From Ruminiclostridium sp. (GTDB lineage: Bacteria > Bacillota > Clostridia > Oscillospirales > Oscillospiraceae): a stretch of DNA of 8,590 nucleotides. The stretch lies in assembly GCA_017560855.1 (NCBI GenBank), contig JAFZEB010000033.1:1-8590 (forward strand), written 5' to 3'. The translations under genes and the position numbers were made by a program. This document shows, piece by piece, positions 5,929 through 8,590 of this stretch. Below the pieces are notes generated by a model. The model was not told the origin of the DNA and searched no databases. It worked only from the letters and a program-made list of their open reading frames with translations. The first letter of the stretch is position 1; every line of letters begins with the position of its first letter.

Positions 5929-5964
5929 AAAAAGGCAGGACCCGCAGTTGGGTCCTGCCTTTTT
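5929..5964 (+). terminator. Intrinsic terminator after the arylsulfotransferase-like gene
   Basis: A5, GGCAGGACCC (5934-5943), 6-nt loop, GGGTCCTGCC (5950-5959), T5. It begins 9 bases after the stop codon. The stem is perfect and flanked by A and T runs, so it could act in both directions. Confidence 0.93.
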
Positions 5965-6005
5965 CGTCGTTGAATACCCAAAACCAGCAAACTTCCTCCT
6001 CTGAA

Positions 6006-6034
6006 TTGACACCACAAAAATCATCCGCTATACT
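6006..6034 (+). promoter_or_regulatory. Promoter of the EamA transporter gene
   Basis: A consensus TTGACA (6006-6011), 17 bp, then TATACT (6029-6034, five of six matches). The predicted start near 6041 leaves a leader of about 28 nt, containing the GGGAGGG ribosome binding site (6056-6062). Confidence 0.85.
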
Positions 6035-6068
6035 GAGATATTATTCTGTCAACTCGGGAGGGTTTCCC

Positions 6069-6953
6069 ATGTCCATCCTCAAAAATCCCCGTCTGGCCAT
6101 CATCATCGCCATGGCATCCTTCGGTACCCTGTCTATCTTCGTCCGAAACATCTCCGTCACCTCCGGCGAACTGGCCCTGTACCGAGCCATCCTTGCCATC
6201 CTTCTGCTGTCGGGCTACTTCCTGCTCACCCGCCAGTCTATCCAGCTCAGTGCCATCAAAAAAGAACTGCCCCTGCTGCTCCTCTCGGGTGTGGCCATGG
6301 GCTTTAACTGGATCCTCCTGTTCCAGGCCTATAAGTACACCACGGTCTCCGTGGCTACCCTGAGCTACTACTTTGCACCGGTCATCGTCACCGCCGTGTG
6401 TCCCTTCCTCTTTAAGGAAAAGCTCACCCCCAAGCAGATCCTCTGCTTCGTCATGTCCACCCTGGGCCTGGTGCTGGTCATCGGCATCACCGACCTGGCC
6501 AGCGGCGCCGGTACCGACCACATCGGTGTTCTCTTCGGCCTGGGCGCCGCCGTCCTCTATGCCACCGTGGTCCTGCTGAACAAGTTCATCCAGGGTGTGG
6601 CCGGCATCCAGCGGACCTTCCTGCAGTTCCTGGCCGCCGCCATCGTCCTGATCCCCTATGTGGCCGCCACCTCCGGCTTCCATCTGGGATCCATGGACGG
6701 CAAGGGCTGGGTCTGTCTGCTGGTGGTGGGCCTCTTCCACACCGGCGTGTGCTACTGCCTGTATTTCACCGCCCTGAAGGACCTCTCCGGCCAGGAGGCC
6801 TCCATCCTCAGCTATGTGGACCCCCTGGTGGCCGTGCTGGTCTCCGTCTTCCTCCTGGGAGAGGCCATGACCGTCACCCAGCTGGTGGGCGGTGTCCTCA
6901 TCCTGGGCTTCACCCTCTGGAATGAGCTGGAACCCCGTAAACCCAAAGCATAA
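6069..6953 (+). CDS. EamA/DMT-superfamily membrane transporter
   Basis: A 294-aa polytopic membrane protein with the ten-helix, two-repeat layout of EamA (drug/metabolite transporter) proteins. Approximate helices: 8-27, 34-54, 66-87, 92-115, 122-141, 151-172, 181-199, 212-232, 242-263 and 269-286. Each half ends in the typical Y-x-x-P-x-x-x-x-x...E pattern: SYYFAPVIVTAVCPFLFKEKLT in the first EamA unit and SYVDPLVAVLVSVFLLGEAMT in the second. The open frame reaches back to 5916, but that extension runs through the preceding terminator and the promoter. The ATG at 6069 has GGGAGGG 6 nt upstream and starts the first hydrophobic segment. Family members export or import amino acids, nucleosides and other small molecules; the substrate cannot be predicted. 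It is a single-gene unit with its own promoter and terminator. Confidence 0.95.
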   Translation: MSILKNPRLAIIIAMASFGTLSIFVRNISVTSGELALYRAILAILLLSGYFLLTRQSIQLSAIKKELPLLLLSGVAMGFNWILLFQAYKYTTVSVATLSYYFAPVIVTAVCPFLFKEKLTPKQILCFVMSTLGLVLVIGITDLASGAGTDHIGVLFGLGAAVLYATVVLLNKFIQGVAGIQRTFLQFLAAAIVLIPYVAATSGFHLGSMDGKGWVCLLVVGLFHTGVCYCLYFTALKDLSGQEASILSYVDPLVAVLVSVFLLGEAMTVTQLVGGVLILGFTLWNELEPRKPKA

Positions 6954-6963
6954 CAAGCATAAC

Positions 6964-6994
6964 GAAAGCCCACAGACGATGTCTGTGGGCTTTC
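6964..6994. terminator. Bidirectional intrinsic terminator between convergent genes
   Basis: GAAAGCCCACAGAC (6964-6977) pairs perfectly with GTCTGTGGGCTTTC (6981-6994) around a 3-nt loop. On the plus strand TTTCTTCATTTCTTTTT follows, serving the EamA gene. On the minus strand CTTTCGTTA follows, which is weaker and would serve the NlpC/P60-SLH gene that ends at 7009. Confidence 0.85.
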
Positions 6995-7008
6995 TTCATT
7001 TCTTTTTA

Positions 7009-8590
7009 TCAGGCTTCCAGCTGGCAGTAACGCATGAGGATCACGGCGCACTGAGCACGGGTTGCATGGCCATCAGGCATCAGGCAGCCATTGCTGCCCG
7101 TCAGGATACCGGTGCCGACCGCCCACTGCATGGCCTCCACAGCCCACTGGCTGACCCGGTCCACATCCCGGTAGCTGAGAAGGTTGGTGTCCTCGCCCAC
7201 ACTTACATCAAGGTCGCTCCACACCGCATGGCGGTACAGGACGGCCGCCAGCTGCTCTCGGGTGAGGTAGTCGTCGGGACCAAATTCGGTCTCGCTGTAG
7301 CCGGTCATGACGCCGGCTTCCACCGCCCAGGTCACGGCATCCCGGTACCAGGCATCTTCCGCCACATCTGCAAAGGAGTTTTCTCCCTCTGCGGCAGGCT
7401 TGCCCTCCATGTTGTAGAGGATCTGGGCCGCCATACCGCGGGTGATCTTGCCGTCCAGATGGAAGTAGCCGTCCTCATAGGGCTGCATGATCTTGTTCTT
7501 GATGCAGTAGGCCACCCCGTCGTGGTACCAGGCGGGCTGAGGCAGGTCGTATTCTGCCCCCTCAAACAGCCCCCAATAGGGGACATTGGCTGCAGTCAGG
7601 GCCTCCAGCCAGGTCAGACCGTTGGCCCGCTGGATATCCAGAGTGTTCAGAATAACACTGCGGATACGCTGGGTGCCGGACTGGCCGGGGATCTTGATCT
7701 TACTCACAGAGCTGACCACATAGTCCTCCCCGTTTTCGCTGCCCAGATAGAGCATCTCATGGCCGCTGAAGAAGAGGACGGAACCCAGAGGCAGGGCCTC
7801 CATGACCCGTTCCCGCTCCTCCAGGCACATGCCGGTCATGTCCACCTTGGCCATGGGCTGGGCCTGCTGCCAGGTGGTGTTTCGGGCCAGTTCCAGGCCG
7901 AAGCATTTGTAGATGTTGCGAACGTAGGCCGAGCAGTCCTCGGACAGAAGGCTGCCGCCCCAGCCGTAGACGTTGCCCAGGGCCTCCAGGGCAACCGAGG
8001 CGATGTTGGCCCCGCTCAGGTCCAGATAGCCCTCCTGGACCTTGGCATGCTCAGAGATGAGGGTCTTTTTCTTGGCGTAGCTGCCGTCCTCATTCCGAAT
8101 GGGCATCCACACCACGTGGTTCTGATAGGGGGCACGGTTGTCCACCAGCTCGTTGGGGTCCTCCACCTGGGCGATCTCCAGGGTGGTGCCCATGGTCAGC
8201 AGGAGCTGAGAGGTGACGGGGCTGTAGTTGGACTTCTCGGTGTAGACCTTGTCGCCGTAGACCACCAGGGTATCCTCAGGGGCCAGGTCCCAGGCAGACA
8301 GCCACTCTGCCTTGTCCTGGCAGATGGCCACATCCTCTGCGGGCACCCAGCCGGAGCAGCAGATGTTCTTGGCCAGATAGTACTTGCCGTCGGCAGAGAC
8401 AGAGGTGATCACGATGGGTTCGTTCACCCGCAGACCCACCAGGTGCTGGTAGTCGAAGTCCGGGTCCTTGGGGTCGTCCCAGATGGGGGTATCCGAGGGG
8501 AAGGCACGCAGGGTGGTCCGGTGGACCGCCACACCGTAAAGCACAGCCTGGTTGGCAGATGCCTTGGGGTTCCGGGTGTTTTTGATCATC
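7009..8590 (-). CDS. NlpC/P60 cell-wall peptidase with C-terminal S-layer homology domains, N-terminus missing
   Basis: A surface protein expected to cut peptidoglycan stem peptides. Numbering is from the Met at 8589 (526 residues); the frame stays open at the right edge and no signal peptide is present, so the true start probably lies outside. Residues about 17-90 (YGVAVHRTTLRAFPSDTPIW...GWVPAEDVAI) match the SH3-type domain preceding this kind of NlpC/P60 unit; a second SH3-like segment lies at about 107-165. The peptidase domain (about 190-300) has GNVYGWGGSLLSEDCSAYVRNIY with nucleophile Cys219, and SGHEMLYLG with His277. The third catalytic position is not obvious: VVSSVS where a polar His/Asn/Glu is usual. 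Three SLH repeats follow at about 352-393, 404-451 (FADVAEDAWYRDAVTWAVEAGVMTGY) and 471-520, anchoring the protein to the wall. It converges with the EamA gene and shares its terminator region. Domain calls are confident; biological role (cell separation, turnover) is inferred. Confidence 0.93.
   Translation of the reverse strand, partial: MIKNTRNPKASANQAVLYGVAVHRTTLRAFPSDTPIWDDPKDPDFDYQHLVGLRVNEPIVITSVSADGKYYLAKNICCSGWVPAEDVAICQDKAEWLSAWDLAPEDTLVVYGDKVYTEKSNYSPVTSQLLLTMGTTLEIAQVEDPNELVDNRAPYQNHVVWMPIRNEDGSYAKKKTLISEHAKVQEGYLDLSGANIASVALEALGNVYGWGGSLLSEDCSAYVRNIYKCFGLELARNTTWQQAQPMAKVDMTGMCLEERERVMEALPLGSVLFFSGHEMLYLGSENGEDYVVSSVSKIKIPGQSGTQRIRSVILNTLDIQRANGLTWLEALTAANVPYWGLFEGAEYDLPQPAWYHDGVAYCIKNKIMQPYEDGYFHLDGKITRGMAAQILYNMEGKPAAEGENSFADVAEDAWYRDAVTWAVEAGVMTGYSETEFGPDDYLTREQLAAVLYRHAVWSDLDVSVGEDTNLLSYRDVDRVSQWAVEAMQWAVGTGILTGSNGCLMPDGHATRAQCAVILMRYCQLEA

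Noticed and set aside
5916..6068. N-terminal extension of the EamA transporter from the ATG at 5916
   Set aside because: The extension overlaps the end of the previous gene, its terminator and the EamA promoter, and it lacks a ribosome binding site.
4789..6956. Two long minus-strand frames (4789-6024 and 6021-6956) that nearly abut and could look like an operon
   Set aside because: They lie opposite the arylsulfotransferase-like and EamA genes, which have promoters, ribosome binding sites and terminators of their own. The translated sequences (for example runs rich in H, Q, G, E) match no fold.

Overview
The window (8,590 bp) looks like chromosome of a GC-rich Firmicute of the gut Oscillospiraceae type (Flavonifractor/Pseudoflavonifractor-like). 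This is an inference from the gene set: an S-layer-homology protein with an NlpC/P60 domain, a DUF1385 (YqhQ-like) gene, strong AGGAGG-type ribosome binding sites, TTGACA/TATAAT promoters and short intrinsic terminators. I could not run any search, so family names rest on motifs read by eye.

Left part (1-4008, all on the minus strand). The likely order of transcription is a FG-GAP-like secreted lipoprotein (4008-2629), an OmpR/PhoB-type response regulator (2580-1897), and a membrane sensor histidine kinase (1688-240). The last gene, 5' end only, is DUF1385 (125-1). The first three look like one operon starting from an extended -10 promoter near 4079-4087. The lipoprotein may be an accessory sensor or an output of the two-component system. 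The regulator and kinase are separated by about 200 bp packed with hairpins, which is unusual for such a pair.

Middle (4139-4701). A well-defined promoter drives tRNA-Leu(CAA), which ends in an intrinsic terminator. The terminator is the centre of a perfect 72-nt palindrome (4254-4325) that reaches back into the T-arm and acceptor stem of the tRNA and mirrors them downstream. It is followed at once by an array of about seven small hairpins (4328-4498), separated by ATGAAG in the first half and CTTCAT in the second. Beyond the array is a short minus-strand reading frame that may be the last codons of a lost gene.

Right part (4609-8590). An arylsulfotransferase-like lipoprotein (+) has its own promoter and terminator and visibly lower GC than its neighbours. 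Next is an EamA/DMT-family transporter (+), also with its own promoter and terminator. It converges on an NlpC/P60 plus SLH cell-wall protein (-) whose N-terminus lies beyond the window.

I see no mobile element, CRISPR array or obvious defence system. The most unusual material is non-coding: the tRNA-terminator palindrome and the hairpin arrays. Among the proteins, the lipoprotein/two-component trio and the lone arylsulfotransferase-like lipoprotein deserve the most attention.
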